Counted from the stretch's first letter, positions 21,041 through 34,577 are shown. The stretch: 64,000 bases of DNA from Rhabdophis nuchalis (GCA_039707465.1 CM077643.1:200347605-200411604); one strand, 5' to 3'. Numbers and translations are program-made. Notes: generated by a model not told the origin, from the sequence alone.

Positions 21041-23144
21041 CTGACTTGCATGAGTTCCATTTCCTAGTCAGGTCTATCTTGAAGGGCCAATACAACCTGA
21101 CCCGTTCAGGACTTTAAAAGCTGGTCCTTTCTCCTTGATCTGAATTTGGAAATGAATAAGCAGCCAATGCAACTAGTTGCATGACCTGGCTGGCAGGTAA
21201 TATTCTTCTTTCCTTTCAAGTAATTACCACAGCCAGATATGAATTAAAATAATTGTTTTAAAACAGAACAAAATGAAGAAAAATGAAAATTTCCAATGCC
21301 CAAAGAAGCAGGGAAGGTTATCCCCCATAACTTCAATTTTTGTTTTGGTTCTGGTTTTGGTACTACTTCTTCCAAATTCTTAATCTTCTATGTATGCTAT
21401 GAGGATTTGCAGAAGCAATAAAGTCCAGCTCTGTGATGAGGACCTGAAAGATAAGGAGTGAAAAAATGGCATACCAAGACAACCAACAAAATTCACTGTT
21501 CTTATCTGCCTTGAATCATTGCATTCCCTATATTAGAGAAATGTAGAACAATCAACATGGAAATAAAATAATATTTTCAGGCTTGCTTTGTAGATGGACA
21601 AGGGCAACAGTAGATCCCTTTCAGATCAGGTCTTAAGTAGGACTACCAGATTCAGATGCTTGCTAGATAGCAACAAAGAGATGCATAAACCTAACTCTTC
21701 ATTGTCGTTTAGCAGTCATCCGAATTTTAGCTCAGAACTGACAGACTCACCAATCTCCTACCAGCTCCTGTAACTAATGTGTATTGTTTTAAAATTTTGT
21801 AGGTCATCTGTATTGTTGTCAGCATTGGGCTTGCAACAAGCCAGCTGAAAAATAAGCAAATGAATTATTGTATCACTCATTGATAGCTAGGCAAGTACAG
21901 TGCAAACCTAGCAGACTCTGTGTAGAGAGGAAGAAAGATGACCTTGACAGAGATATGAAGGGTCTGTTGCCAAGGTGACAAGGAGTAAAACATTTTGTAA
22001 GCCCACAACATCCAGACACCTCCCTAATTCACTGAATCGTAAGGAGGAAGAGGCACATCATCATCAGATTTGCAGGATTTTATTATTATAGCCAGTGTCA
22101 ATAGTCTTCCTATGGAGTTGATTTCCTAGTCTGGTCTCCCTAGTGAGGCTGATACCTTGAAATCAAGTGGGACTAATGCTGAGAGTACAACCAGACCTGT
22201 TTTGTTTGGAAGCTTCCCCTGCCCATGTTGATGAGTGAAATACTAAATATCAGCCCTTAATATGCTGCCTTCATGATAGTACTGTTTGTGCCTTTATTTG
22301 AATCCAAGGTTACTCAAGAACATTTTATTGCAAGGCTTCACATCACACACCTAAGTGTGTGGAGGGATTTTGTTGTTGTTGTTTTTGCCAACCTTACTAT
22401 CTAAATATGATAGTATTTCATGTCTATTCTAACTAAATAAAAGATGAGGAGGAAGTCGATTAGTTCTCGTAAAAAGATGAGATTCATTTTAATCTGCCAT
22501 GTATTCCTTGTCAATACAATTATGTACCTCAAAATGAGACCAGAACAAATTGTGGATAATATAGCTTGGCAATGAGTAGCCAGGCTTGGCTTCTCTCCTC
22601 TTATGGCAGACAATAAAATAGGAATAACAGAGAGGAAGGCAAAGCGTAGATATGTTGCTTCCAGTTCAGAGATCAGCAACTTCCTTGGGCAGCCTCTTAG
22701 GACTTGGCTGTTAGAAATGCCCAAAAAACAGCGCTGTCATGGTCTGGCAATTTCTGGCAAGAAGGCTTAACATACCTATTAACATTTAAAACTAAGTTTC
22801 TGCAGAGCATGTGAATGGAAAGGAACCCAAATTCTACCGTCTTCCCGTTTTCTCCTATAATTTCATCGCATCCTTGTTTTGTCCATGTGGCCCTTGGCAG
22901 CTGACAAAGGAAATGAAAATGAAATGTGCAAATGAAACCAACATGCTTGTTACCTCTCCACTAATTCAAAATTTTATCTAATCATATTTTATAACGGCTG
23001 AGTTGGCTTGGATGTTGAAGATTGATGACTCATTTAATGTTGATTTTTCAGTTATTCTTAGCCCCTAAATAATTTTGGATTTGCTAAGGATAGAGCACTG
23101 TCCTTGGGGGAGGGGGGAGGCAATGATCTTTTCTGGTCTTTCCA
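21041..23144. other. Unique sequence; candidate conserved block 22840-23050
   Basis: No exon is recognised. Up to about 21200 there may be more old L2-like sequence. The interval 22840-23050 is low-repeat, with TTTGTCCATG-, CTAATT- and CAAATGAAAC-type motifs, and looks like non-coding regulatory DNA rather than a transposon. Confidence 0.35.
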
Positions 23145-23715
23145 ACCAAACAGTATTCCACTTAGTCCTAAATTTAAGACCACAATTTCCATTGGTAAGT
23201 AAGGTGGTTCTTAAGTGAGCCCTGCCCAATTTTACAACCTTTTTGCTGCAATTGTTAAGCGAATCACATGGTAGTTAAGCAAATCCATCTTCTCCCATTG
23301 ACTTTGTTTGTCAGAAGCTAACTGGGTAGGTTGCAAATAGCAATAGCACTTAGACTTATATACCACTTCACAGGGCTTTTACAGTCCTCTCTAAGTGGTT
23401 TACAGAGTCAGCATACTGCCTCCAAAAATCTGGGTCCTCATTTTACAGACCTCAGAAGCATAGAAAGCTGAGTCAACCTTGAGTTGATCAGAATCGAACT
23501 GCCGAACTGCTGGCAGTCAGTAGTCAGCAGAAGTATCCTGCAGTACTACATTCTAACCACTGCGCCACCATGGCTCATGTCACTCCAAGACACTATAATC
23601 ATCATATATACATGCCAGTTGCCAAGCCCCCAAATTAGGATCACATAACTGTCAGGATGCTGTGAAAGTCGTCAATGCGAGGACAGATAGTAAGTCGCTT
23701 TTTTCAATGCCATTG
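23145..23715. mobile_element. TIR-type repeat (family T1), split by SINE S2
   Basis: Pieces at 23145-23340 and 23577-23715 belong to a repeat family whose copies read like 'constant open-ground' arrays of CTTAAGTG/GTTAAGC words (for example TTAAGACCACAATTTCC). Other copies lie at 42515-42932, 47470-48630, 53770-53920 and 57778-58118. The SINE at 23341-23576 interrupts it. The family consensus has ends like ACAGGTAGTCCT in my recollection; superfamily not assigned. Confidence 0.5.
23341..23576 (-). mobile_element. tRNA-derived SINE (family S2)
   Basis: Antisense copy of the SINE at 10181-10403. The plus strand starts CAATAGCACTTAGACTTATA (3' end of the SINE), passes TCCTCATTTTAC and ends with the reverse of the A-box head, CCACTGCGCCACCATGGCTC. 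Better preserved than the 10-kb copy. Confidence 0.85.
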
Positions 23716-23732
23716 TATGGTTGCTACTAGAA

Positions 23733-26700
23733 TTATTATAATAATAAATAATAAATAAATCTTGAATTTATTGACCACTCCATCTCCCTGGGGGGACTCG
23801 GAGCGGTGCACAGGGCAAATAAAACCATAAAAAACAACATACATACAATAAAAACGAATTAAATACATCCCTGCGCTAAAACCCCAGTTAAAACTACTAA
23901 AATTCCTAACTAAAATTAACAGTCCTATAGACGGGAGACTACCCTAGGCCGGCCAAGCAGAACAGATGTGTTTTTAGTTTAAGACGGAAGGAGCGGAGGT
24001 CCGTGGTTGTTCTAATGTCGGGGGGAAGGTCGTTACAGAGGGCTGGGCCCGCCACAGAGAGAGCCCTTCCCCTGGGCGTCGCTCGCTGACAAAGTCTAGT
24101 GGACGGCACCCGGAGAAGCCCCTCTCTGTGGGAGCGAATCGGCCGTGAGGATGTATGAGGCAGGATCCGGTCCTGCAAATAGCTAGGTCCCGAGCCATGG
24201 AGCGCTTTAAAGATGGTAATTAAAACCTTGAAGCGCACTCGGAAGACGACAGGCAGCCAGTGCAGCTCGCGCAAGAGCGGTGTTACATGGGTAAACCTCG
24301 AGGTTCCCATAATTGCTCGCGCGGCTGCATTCTGGACTAGCTGAAGTCTCCGAGTGCTCCTCAAGGGGAGCCCCATGTAGAGAGACTTACAATAGTCCAG
24401 TCGGGACGTCACGAGAGCATGAGTGACTGTGCGCAGGGCGTCCCGATCCAATAGGGGGCGCAACTGGCGAACCAGGCGAACCTGGTAAAACGCCCTCCTG
24501 GCCACGGCTGTCACTTGATCTTCCATGGACAGCCGGGCATCCAGGAGGACACCCAAGTTGCGCACCCCATCCACTGGGGCAAGATGTTCGCCCCCAATGG
24601 CCAGCGATGGAGTCAGCTGGTTGAATCGGGCAGCCGGAAACCACAGCCACTCGGTCTTGGTCGGGTTGAGCCTGAGTCCGTTTCTTCCCATCCAGATCCG
24701 TACGGCTTCCAGGCACTGGCACATCACCGCTACGGCATCGTTGGGGTGGTTTGGGGTAGATATATACAGCTGAGTGTCGTCAGCGTATAGATGGTACTCT
24801 ACCCCAAAACCACGGATGATCTCACCCAGCGGCTTCATATATGTGTTAAACAGGAGAGGCGAGAGGACCGACCCCTGAGGCACCCCACATGTGAGGGGTC
24901 TCGAGGTCGACCTCTGCTCTCCTGCCAACACAAATTGCGATCGGCCAGAGAGGTAGGAGGAGAACCACCGTAAAACGGTGCCTCCCACCCCCAACCCCCC
25001 CAGCCGACGCAATAGGATACCATGGTCGATGGTATCAAAAGCCGCCGAGAGGTCTAATAGGACCAGGATGGAGGAACAACCCCCATCTCTGGCCCTCCAG
25101 AGATCATCGACCAACGCGACCAATGCCGTCTCGGTGCTATGCCCGGGCCGGAAGCCGGACTGGCGCGGATCTAGATAATCCACTTCCTCCAGGTGACGGG
25201 GAAACTGTTGTGCCACCACACTCTCAACAACCTTCGCCAAGAAGGGAAGGTTGGAGACTGGACGATAGTTGGTTAATAAAGCTGGATCCAAAGAGGGCTT
25301 CTTAAGGAGGGGCCTCACCATAGCCTCTTTTAGGGAGGCGGGCAAGGAACCCTCACTTAAAGATGCGTTGATAACCTCTTGGAGCCAGCCTCGTGTCACC
25401 TCCCAGGATGCCAGTACAAGCCAGGAGGGACACGGGTCCAATAAACATGTGGTGGCTCGCAGTCGCCCACGTAACCTGTCCATGTCTTCGGAAGAAACGG
25501 AGTCAAACTCCTCCCAAACAAGATCTGTCTCGTGGCATCCCACTGGGCCGTCAATGGGGGCTAGCTCGTTCTGTATTTGAGCGGTTTTCTCCTGCAGAAA
25601 AGACACAAATTCCTCTGCTCTACCCTGTAACGGGGCTTCCCGCACCCTCTGTTGAAGGAGGGAGCGGGTCACCCTAAACAGGGCGGCAGGGCGGTTTTCT
25701 GCGGATGCTATGAGAGCGGCACAATGATGACGTTTGGCCACTCTCAGCGCCACAATGTAAGTCCGTAAATGGGCTCTTACCTGTGTCTGGTCAGATTCAG
25801 ATCGAGTAGACCTCCATCTTCTCTCTAGGCATCTCTTGTGGCGTTTCATCACCCTTAGCTCCTCGGTAAACCAAGGAGCCAGGGTGGCTTGCCACCGCAA
25901 GAGAGGCCGCAAGGGCGCGACCCGATCCAAGGCCCCCGTGGCCGCAGTATTCCAAGCGGCCATGAGGTCCTCGGTCGGGGCGCGGGTCAGGGGTACAGGA
26001 AGTGGCCCAAGCGCCGCCTGGAACCCATCAGGGTCCATCAGGCGCCTGGGGCGGAACCAGATAGATAACTCAGGCTCCGCCTCCCCGCGGTGGGGGGTGG
26101 CAGTTGGAAAGTCGAGCCGGAGAAGTGAGTGGTCTGACCATGACAAGGGTGTGATGACTATATCCCCTGTACCCAGATCACTCTTCCATTGGCCAGAGAC
26201 AAAGATGAGGTCCGGTGTGTGTCCACCCTCGTGGGTGGGGCCTTGAATTAGTTGGGTCAGGTCCATGGCCGTCATGGAAGCCATGAACTCCCGAGCTACC
26301 TCGGATGATTCGCCCACCGATGGCAAATTGAAGTCCCCCATGACTAACAGCCTGGGAGTCTCCATTGCCATCGTAGCGATCACCTCGAGGAGCTCGGGCA
26401 GGGCTGCTGCTACATAGCGGGGAGCCAGGTATACAACCAGCAAGCCCAACTGCCTCCCTAGGCCCCACTTCACGCAGAGGGACTCGCAACCGGTGGTCTG
26501 CGGCACAATGGTCTCTCTCGGCTCAAGACCTTCCTTGATAATAACCGCTACCCCACCACCCCTGCCTAGGGCCCGGGGCTGATGAAAAGCGCGGTAACCT
26601 GGTGGGCACATTTCAACGAGGGGGAGTCCTCCCTCGTGGCCCAACCAGGTCTCCGCAATTCCTACCAGGTCCGGCTCCCCCTCTGACACAAGGTCATGAA

Positions 26701-27045
26701 TGAGGGGGGCTTTGTTGACAACGGACCTGGCATTGCAAAACATCAGCCGCAGGCCCTGGCTCTGTATTCCCTGACCACCTGGCCTGCAGGGGTTGTGGCA
26801 CCTGACCGTTTGCAACCAACGGCCGCGTGCCCCCAACTGGGTGAATGGGACTTTCCCCTCGGACCTGCCTCTCCCCACGACCCTATTGATGGATATGCCC
26901 TCCACAGGGACGACTCTTTGTTCCCCCCCCCTAGCGGTACCTTCCGCCTCCCTCCGTCGCCTGCTGGCCTGGTCTCCCTCCGCCTCTACCTATCTATAAT
27001 ACCCACCCCCCTCCCTGGTACCCCCTAAAATAAACAAAAGCCTAC
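23733..27045 (-). mobile_element. Near full-length L2-clade LINE
   Basis: The 3' terminus is the TAATAATAAATAATAAATAA-like tail at 23733-23757, followed on the plus strand by the antisense 3' UTR (GGGGGGACTCGGAGCGGTGC). A single intact ORF fills most of the element. The unit is GC- and CpG-rich (for example CGCGCGG, GACCGACCC) against AT-rich flanks, which suggests little methylation-driven decay and hence recent insertion. I see no ORF1 upstream of the ORF. The 5' border, put near 27045, is uncertain. Confidence 0.88.
23939..26905 (-). CDS. L2-clade LINE endonuclease/reverse transcriptase ORF
   Basis: This 988-residue protein would nick target DNA and copy its own RNA (target-primed reverse transcription). 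An AP-type endonuclease domain spans about residues 52-266: N58 in CNARSVV, E85 in AETW, D191 and N193 in MGDFNLP, and D258-H259 in SWSDHS. The reverse transcriptase covers about 520-800: RPVSNLPFLAKVVE at 548, motif A LDLSAAFDTIDH with D618, motif B GVPQGSVLSPLLF from 674, and motif C YADD at 707-710. The C-terminal part (to LAGLG) is shared with truncated copies at 2.7, 34, 36 and 43 kb. All catalytic residues I can see are intact and there is no stop or frameshift. I take the first Met; the 50 residues before the endonuclease are not recognised. L2 rather than CR1 is chosen because of the YADDTQLY form and the tail. Confidence 0.9.
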   Translation of the reverse strand: MEGISINRVVGRGRSEGKVPFTQLGARGRWLQTVRCHNPCRPGGQGIQSQGLRLMFCNARSVVNKAPLIHDLVSEGEPDLVGIAETWLGHEGGLPLVEMCPPGYRAFHQPRALGRGGGVAVIIKEGLEPRETIVPQTTGCESLCVKWGLGRQLGLLVVYLAPRYVAAALPELLEVIATMAMETPRLLVMGDFNLPSVGESSEVAREFMASMTAMDLTQLIQGPTHEGGHTPDLIFVSGQWKSDLGTGDIVITPLSWSDHSLLRLDFPTATPHRGEAEPELSIWFRPRRLMDPDGFQAALGPLPVPLTRAPTEDLMAAWNTAATGALDRVAPLRPLLRWQATLAPWFTEELRVMKRHKRCLERRWRSTRSESDQTQVRAHLRTYIVALRVAKRHHCAALIASAENRPAALFRVTRSLLQQRVREAPLQGRAEEFVSFLQEKTAQIQNELAPIDGPVGCHETDLVWEEFDSVSSEDMDRLRGRLRATTCLLDPCPSWLVLASWEVTRGWLQEVINASLSEGSLPASLKEAMVRPLLKKPSLDPALLTNYRPVSNLPFLAKVVESVVAQQFPRHLEEVDYLDPRQSGFRPGHSTETALVALVDDLWRARDGGCSSILVLLDLSAAFDTIDHGILLRRLGGLGVGGTVLRWFSSYLSGRSQFVLAGEQRSTSRPLTCGVPQGSVLSPLLFNTYMKPLGEIIRGFGVEYHLYADDTQLYISTPNHPNDAVAVMCQCLEAVRIWMGRNGLRLNPTKTEWLWFPAARFNQLTPSLAIGGEHLAPVDGVRNLGVLLDARLSMEDQVTAVARRAFYQVRLVRQLRPLLDRDALRTVTHALVTSRLDYCKSLYMGLPLRSTRRLQLVQNAAARAIMGTSRFTHVTPLLRELHWLPVVFRVRFKVLITIFKALHGSGPSYLQDRILPHTSSRPIRSHREGLLRVPSTRLCQRATPRGRALSVAGPALCNDLPPDIRTTTDLRSFRLKLKTHLFCLAGLG

Positions 27046-27818
27046 TACTTAAAAAACCCCTGAGACCACGTTTCTTCTATTGTAAGTCAAGGACCCCAGG
27101 TGGGGGTAGTTCAAATCCTTCCTAGAAGACCTTATGATAGGTAAACTCCAGGCAGTCCTGAAAACTCCTATTCTACTTAGATGGAGATCATATCCAGGAT
27201 TTCTCCTTTTAACCCGACTCCACAAACACAGAAAAACGAATCTTTTGGATTTTTCTGCCCAACGTCTAGAAAAGCAGAACTTAATGAACTTAACTTGTTA
27301 GTGCCAGTTCTGAAACACAAGGGTTATGTAATCATACAGTCTTGCACATAGGGAAAGTTTTAGTGAGAAATTCCCCTGCAAAATCAATAAAGCCAAATCA
27401 ATAAAAATATGTTTACTGGCAAAAAGAAAATCCACGAATAATAAGAGAAGCCAGCCTAGCAATCTAGTTATTTGCTATCTTCTTGAAAGGACTCGGATTT
27501 CAGCACATGTTCACTTCAGAAGGAATGATTGACAACAAATCGCTTGGACCTCCTTTTTATGTCTATAGATTTGGCTTTATTGGTTTCATAAGTTTAGTAA
27601 AACCTTCCCCAGGTGTAAAAATACATGGTTATGCACCATAGCTATCTCTTAAGTAACACTGTAAGAAATAAATTCTTTCAAAATTTTGGTGCCATTAAGG
27701 GAAAATTTTAGATCAGCTCCATGAACTGGAAGTCAGTAAAACATTCCACTCCTTCTCTTTTTGATGTTCTCTTCTTGCTTTCATATTCACTGCTAAAGGG
27801 ACTTCTAGGAAATCCATG
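27046..27818. other. Unassigned sequence between L2 and LTR
   Basis: AT-rich and without a recognised gene. A TTTGGTGCC word near 27686 after an AATAAATTCTTTCA context faintly resembles an LTR end followed by a primer-binding site, but no matching second LTR or gag-pol frame is found. Confidence 0.3.
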
Positions 27819-28320
<502 letters not shown>

Positions 28321-30379
28321 GAACTTGTATGGAACTTGTACGATTGGTTTCCAGGAGTTGCTATCTCATGCCTCTTAAATCCCACCCCTGACCCAAAGAA
28401 CCTTTGTCTTGTCTAAATAAAACTACACTGTTTTCTCTTGATGCTGTTAGGGAATTCAGTACTCAAAGAAATCATCTGGGGAGCTGAAGTATTATTAATA
28501 TAGCTAATGAAACCCAGGTCTGTTTCTTTTTTCTTTTTTTTTGTCATCTGAGTTTCTAGAAGTACCTAATCAATTCCTGGATTCAACAACATGTTGGATA
28601 AGGGACAACTTGCTCAAGCTCAATTTTACAAGAGAAATATCCAATGTCTAGATATTACGTAAAAGAGTATTTTAAGGAAACTTGAATATAACAAGGAGAA
28701 GGGTGGGGTATAAATTTAATAAAATAAATAAAATAAATATCATATGTAACTAGATATGATATTCATGTTTCCTTAAAATACTCTTTTTTTAACCACCTCC
28801 TGCCAAGGTTTGAGCTTTATCATCTGTGGAGTTAATTCATGGGAGAGAAGTCCAAGTATATTGCACTCTCAAGTCATATGAGAAATTCAATGCGCTTCTC
28901 AAAGCGTATGTTGGCAATACAGCCTATAATTGTCATTGAATAGCCTCTTCTACCACTTCTTTTTGTTACTTCAAAGATGATGGAAGAAGTTGTCTAGCCT
29001 CCATTATATAATTATTGGACTCCAAATTCTATTATTGGTAGTAATATGCCTCCGGGCCTTCCCCCATCCATAGCTGTAGCTCTAATTGAGTTTAGTGAAG
29101 AAGTGAATTATGGAGTTGTCAGGAAGAAAGCTGACATCCCAATTTTTCAGATACTCAAACAGCCAGCCATGCAAGCAACTCTGTAGCTGGCACAACATAT
29201 AAGGGGATCTTGCTATGTGTCAGATTCATTGATTCAACTTCTATGCTTGTCTAAAATATATCATTCTCTCTCATCTATATTCAACTATATGTTATGTACT
29301 GCAGAGACTGAACAAAAGCACTTTCCTGCTTTTTTTTTTCTGCTGAACCAGCATGATCCTTCACAGCCAGATCTATCCTCTGCATTACATTGGTTTCCAC
29401 TAGAGTTGAGATACAACCAATAAACTATAAATGGGAGGAGGGGTTGTTGATAAATAGCTAGAGATTATTTTTTAGAGGAAAATCATGAAAGAATCCAACT
29501 GCAGTGTAACACAATATATTGCAACAAATTAAAATTTGGTCCAATATCATTTCAAACTACAAAAGCTATAGTCAATCAATTAAAAACATGCTCATAACAG
29601 TTGGGAACATGTTCAGACTTAAAACATTATATGAATGTGGGGAATCTGAACCTCCCAGTGCTAAAATAAACTAATTTTCTCAGTATCCTTCACCATTAGT
29701 TCTGTCTTTGTATCAGGCCAGCCTCCTTCATTAACCAAGAAAGAAACCACTCAACTCCATTTTGAAGAATTAAGAGTACTTCTACTGGTTATGAAAAGAT
29801 AGCAGTTAGGTAAAGCAAGGTCTGAAGCCAAAGTGTGCAAAATCATACATATCAATATACGTCTAATCCCCTCCCACCAACATTCCCCACCTTATAATCC
29901 AATCCGCAAATCTCTCAGGTGTCATGTGGGTTGCATCTCCAGGAGCATCATCAGGTTGGTATGCAACATGGTTGGCCTTGACCATCTCAAGTCACAAGCC
30001 ATCGGCATGCGCAGTAGATGGTGTGAACATACTCCCTTTTCCAATATCTCTCCTGCACCAGTTAATCCCATTCCGAAATAGCAACACCACCACCACCCCC
30101 GTTACAATGGCAGCCGAAGCAAACAGCAAAGCAGAGACTGACACCTGCCCTGTTTGAATTTGACAATTTCTTTTTTCATTCATATTTATTGAGGATTTTA
30201 CATAAAGCATCTCAAAGCTTCAACCTGCCCAACATCCTAATCTCCCGAAAAATAAAACCGATGCTTTTTTGGAAGACTATCAAGTAACATGGAGACCATT
30301 TGTATATCTCCACCTTGTAAAGATATGGTTTCTCTGTGAAGGTTTCACAGTAAATATTATGAATGAAGACGAACATGTG
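28321..30379. other. Unassigned, with a 29-bp foldback at 28661-28787
   Basis: Mostly unique sequence. A 29-bp arm at 28661-28689 recurs inverted at 28759-28787 with one mismatch. The spacer carries GGTATAAATTTAATAAAATA, which resembles the last bases and tail of an L2 element. No exon is recognised in the rest. Confidence 0.4.
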
Positions 30380-30540
30380 TGTCTTAGGATACTGTTGTAG
30401 GATGCAATCTGGGTCACGCACCGAGACCAGAGGTTTGTCTTCAGAGCTTTTGTACTCATGGTGGAGCCCATCTCCAGCATAAATCTGAAAGCTCTAAAGA
30501 CAAAACCTCTGGTCCTGGTGACCAACCCAGATTGAATCCA
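30380..30540. mobile_element. Inverted pair of Penelope-like terminal fragments
   Basis: The block GGTCACGCACCGAGACCAGA (minus copy, about 30412) is mirrored by AAACCTCTGGTCCTGGTGAC (plus copy, about 30504). The plus copy matches the end of the Penelope-like remnant at 53160-53235, which shares CCAGCATAA-TCTGAAAG and GTGACCAACCCAGAT. Together the two form an imperfect hairpin of about 40-bp arms. Confidence 0.55.
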
Positions 30541-31360
30541 GTAAATATTACCCTTAAACATCTCTAATTCCCATGAAAGAAAGTCATTGTCATCACCACA
30601 GCCAAGTGCTAATCCAAGATGAATGACTGTTATCAGCAAGCCCAAGGAGTTACAAATACTTGTTCAGCACAATTCCAAGTAACCTATTAAAATCAAAGGC
30701 AATTAGAAATTGTAATTCAACATTAGACCCAAAATGACTTTAAATCACTCTGAGATCCAAACACATAAGAGATTCATTTATTAAATCAGCATTTTGAAGT
30801 TTGCTCAAGAGACAGTGAAAACTTACCAAGGCTAGTGTAATGTGCCTCCAGTGACACACTAAATCTAAAAAAGAAATTGTGGTTGTAATCTGTCCAGTAT
30901 TCCTGTATTTCTTCCAAGTGAGAAGAGCAATAACCATGCAGGATCTGACCCTCTCAGTTCTAATAAAATCACACTAATTCTTAGAAAATCAAATGAAGAT
31001 TTAATGAAGATTTCAGATACTGCCTTTCTTGTTTTAGCATGCTTGGTGTCAGGGTTCCAAGTAACACCCCCAATAAAAGAAGACTCCGAGGCTTGAGTTT
31101 CATCAAAGTTCCATTTTATTAGAGATGTCATATTGGCACATCTGGGAAAACCCAAATCGGAAAGCTTCCAGATTTCCCCCACCCAAAAGAAAGTTCAAGT
31201 CCCTTCCCAGCACCCACATGTCTATCACATGATCCAATCAGGCACCATCCAAAACTGGAGATGCCTCCCAGTCACCTCATCACAGCTGCAGGGGAAGGTG
31301 TCCTTGACTCTCTGAGAAAAGAATGCTATTTGGACTATATATATCACCAACACTCTATAC

Positions 31361-32465
<1,105 letters not shown>

Positions 32466-32764
32466 CTCTATACAATCCCCCCTCCAATTTTCCCACAGTA
32501 GAAAATGTGGCAGGCCTGCATGCCCAAATGTAAAAGATGGCTTCCAGGTCTGGCACTTGCTTTTATACAGTATGTTGCTATTCTCACTGAAAGTATAGTC
32601 GTGCATGAAGGTTAGAAAGCTGTCCTGTATTTCTTTTTACAACTATCAACACAGCAAGTTTTTCAGTAACAATAACAATGGCAACCAGCAATACCACAGC
32701 ACTTTTTTAAAACACCTTTGACTATTTCTACATTGTTGTCTTCAATCAAATGAAGGAAGTAGAA

Positions 32765-34577
32765 CTATAGATCAGACCAAAGAGGACCTGCGGAGATTCA
32801 GATTCAGATGACATGGACAGGTTGCTGGGGCGACTGAATGCTACCACATGTTTATTGGACCCGTGTCCCTCCTGGCTGGTACTGGCCTCCCGGGAGGTTA
32901 CACGAGGCTGGCTCCAGGAAATAGTGAATGCCTCTTTGAGTGAGGGGTTTCTACCGGCCGTGGTGAGACCCCTCCTCAAGAGGCCTTCCCTGGACCCAGC
33001 ATTGTTGAGTAATTATTGTCCGGTCTCCAACCTTAGTTTTCTTTCTAAGGTTGTAGAGAGTGTGGTAGCACAACAGTTCCCCTGACACTTGGAGGAAACC
33101 GTCTATCTATCCAGTCCGGCTTCCGGCCTGGGCACAGCACAGAGATGGCATTGGTCGCCTGGTAGATGATCTCTGGAGGGCCAGGAATAGGGGCTGGTCC
33201 TGTATCCTGGTCCTATTAGACCTCTCAGCGGCTTTCGATACCATCGACCATGGTATCTTATTGCACCGGCTGGAGGGGTTGGGAATGAGGGGCACCGTAT
33301 TGCGGTGGTTCTCTTCCTACCTGTCTGACCGGTCGCAATTTATGTTGACAGGAGGGCAGAGGTCGACTTCGAGGCCCCTCACATGTGGGGTGCCTCAGGG
33401 GTCGGTTCTCTCACCCCTCCTGTTCAACACCTATATGAAGCCGCTGGGTGAGATCATCCGTGGTTTCGGGGTAGAGTACCATCAGTACGCTGATGACACT
33501 CAGTTGTACATCTCTACCCCTAACCACCCCAACGATGCCATTAAAGTGATGTCCCAGTGTCTGGAGGCCGTATGGGTCTGGATGGGGAGGAACAAGCTTC
33601 AGCTCAACCCGTCCAAGACCGAGTGGCTGTGGTTTCCGGCGTCTTGATATAGCCAGTTAGTTCCATCTCTGGCTATCGGGGGTGAGTCATTAGCCCCCAC
33701 GGAAAGGGCCCACAACTTGGGCGTCCTCCTGGATTCGTGGCTGTCCCTGGATGACCATGTGACAGCTGTGGCCAGGGGGGCTTTCTATCAGGTGTACCTG
33801 ATACGCCAGTTGCGCCCCTTTCTAGATCAGGACACCCTACGCACGGTCATTCAAGCCCTCGTTATATCCCGCCTGGACTACTGCAATGCTCGCTACATGG
33901 GGCTCCCCTTGAGATGCACCCAGAGACTTCAACTGGTCCAGAATACGGCCGCACGGGGGATTCTGGGAGCCTCACGGTACTCCCGGGTAACACCTCTCCT
34001 GCGTGAGCTGCACTGGCTTCCTGTGGTCTTCCGGGTGCGCCTCAAGGTGTTAATTACCATCTTCAAAGCCCTCCATGGCACGGGTCCTGGTTATTTGCGA
34101 GACCGCCTCCTACCACACACCTTCCTTCAACCTGTCCGCTCCCAGGGTGGGCCTCCTCAGGGTGCCGTCTGCCGGTCAATGCCAGCTGGCGACTCCCAGG
34201 GGAAGGGCCTTCTCAGGGTGCCGTCTGCCGGTCAATGCCAGCTGGCGACTCCCAGGGGAAGGGCCTTCTCTGTGGTGGGTCCAGCCCTCTGGAACGACCT
34301 GCTCCCTGATCTTCGCACCATCACTGACCTATGCCTCTTCCGTCGGATGCTTAAAACACATTTTTTCCATCTGGCCGGCCTGGCATAGATTAAGGGTTTA
34401 ATTTTAAAGTTAGCATTTTAGTGATTTTAATTTTTTAGCACAGATTTTCTATTTAATTTTATTTTATATTATATGTATGTGTTGTGGTTTTTACCTTTTT
34501 CTGTGCACCGCCCTGAGTCCTACCACGGAGAATAGGGTGGTATATAAATTTGAAAAATAAAATAAAAATAAAAATAA
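32765..34577 (+). pseudogene. L2-clade LINE, decayed 5'-truncated copy
   Basis: Homologous to residues of about 458-988 of the intact ORF at 23939-26905. Open segments at 32813-33085, 33261-33647 and 33717-34388 carry the RT motif region (GVPQGSVLSPLLF, YADDTQLYIS) and the C-terminus (HFFHLAGLA), but frameshifts and a stop near 33647 separate them. A 56-bp tandem duplication lies at 34149-34260. The 3' UTR ends with an AATAAAATAAAA tail. Not functional. Confidence 0.93.

Noticed and set aside
24387..26489. Open frames overlapping the L2 ORF on both strands
   Set aside because: They are shadow frames of the GC-rich L2 ORF, without domains.
27680..27700. Primer-binding-site-like TTTGGTGCC after a putative LTR
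   Set aside because: No paired LTR, no gag-pol frame and no target duplication could be found.
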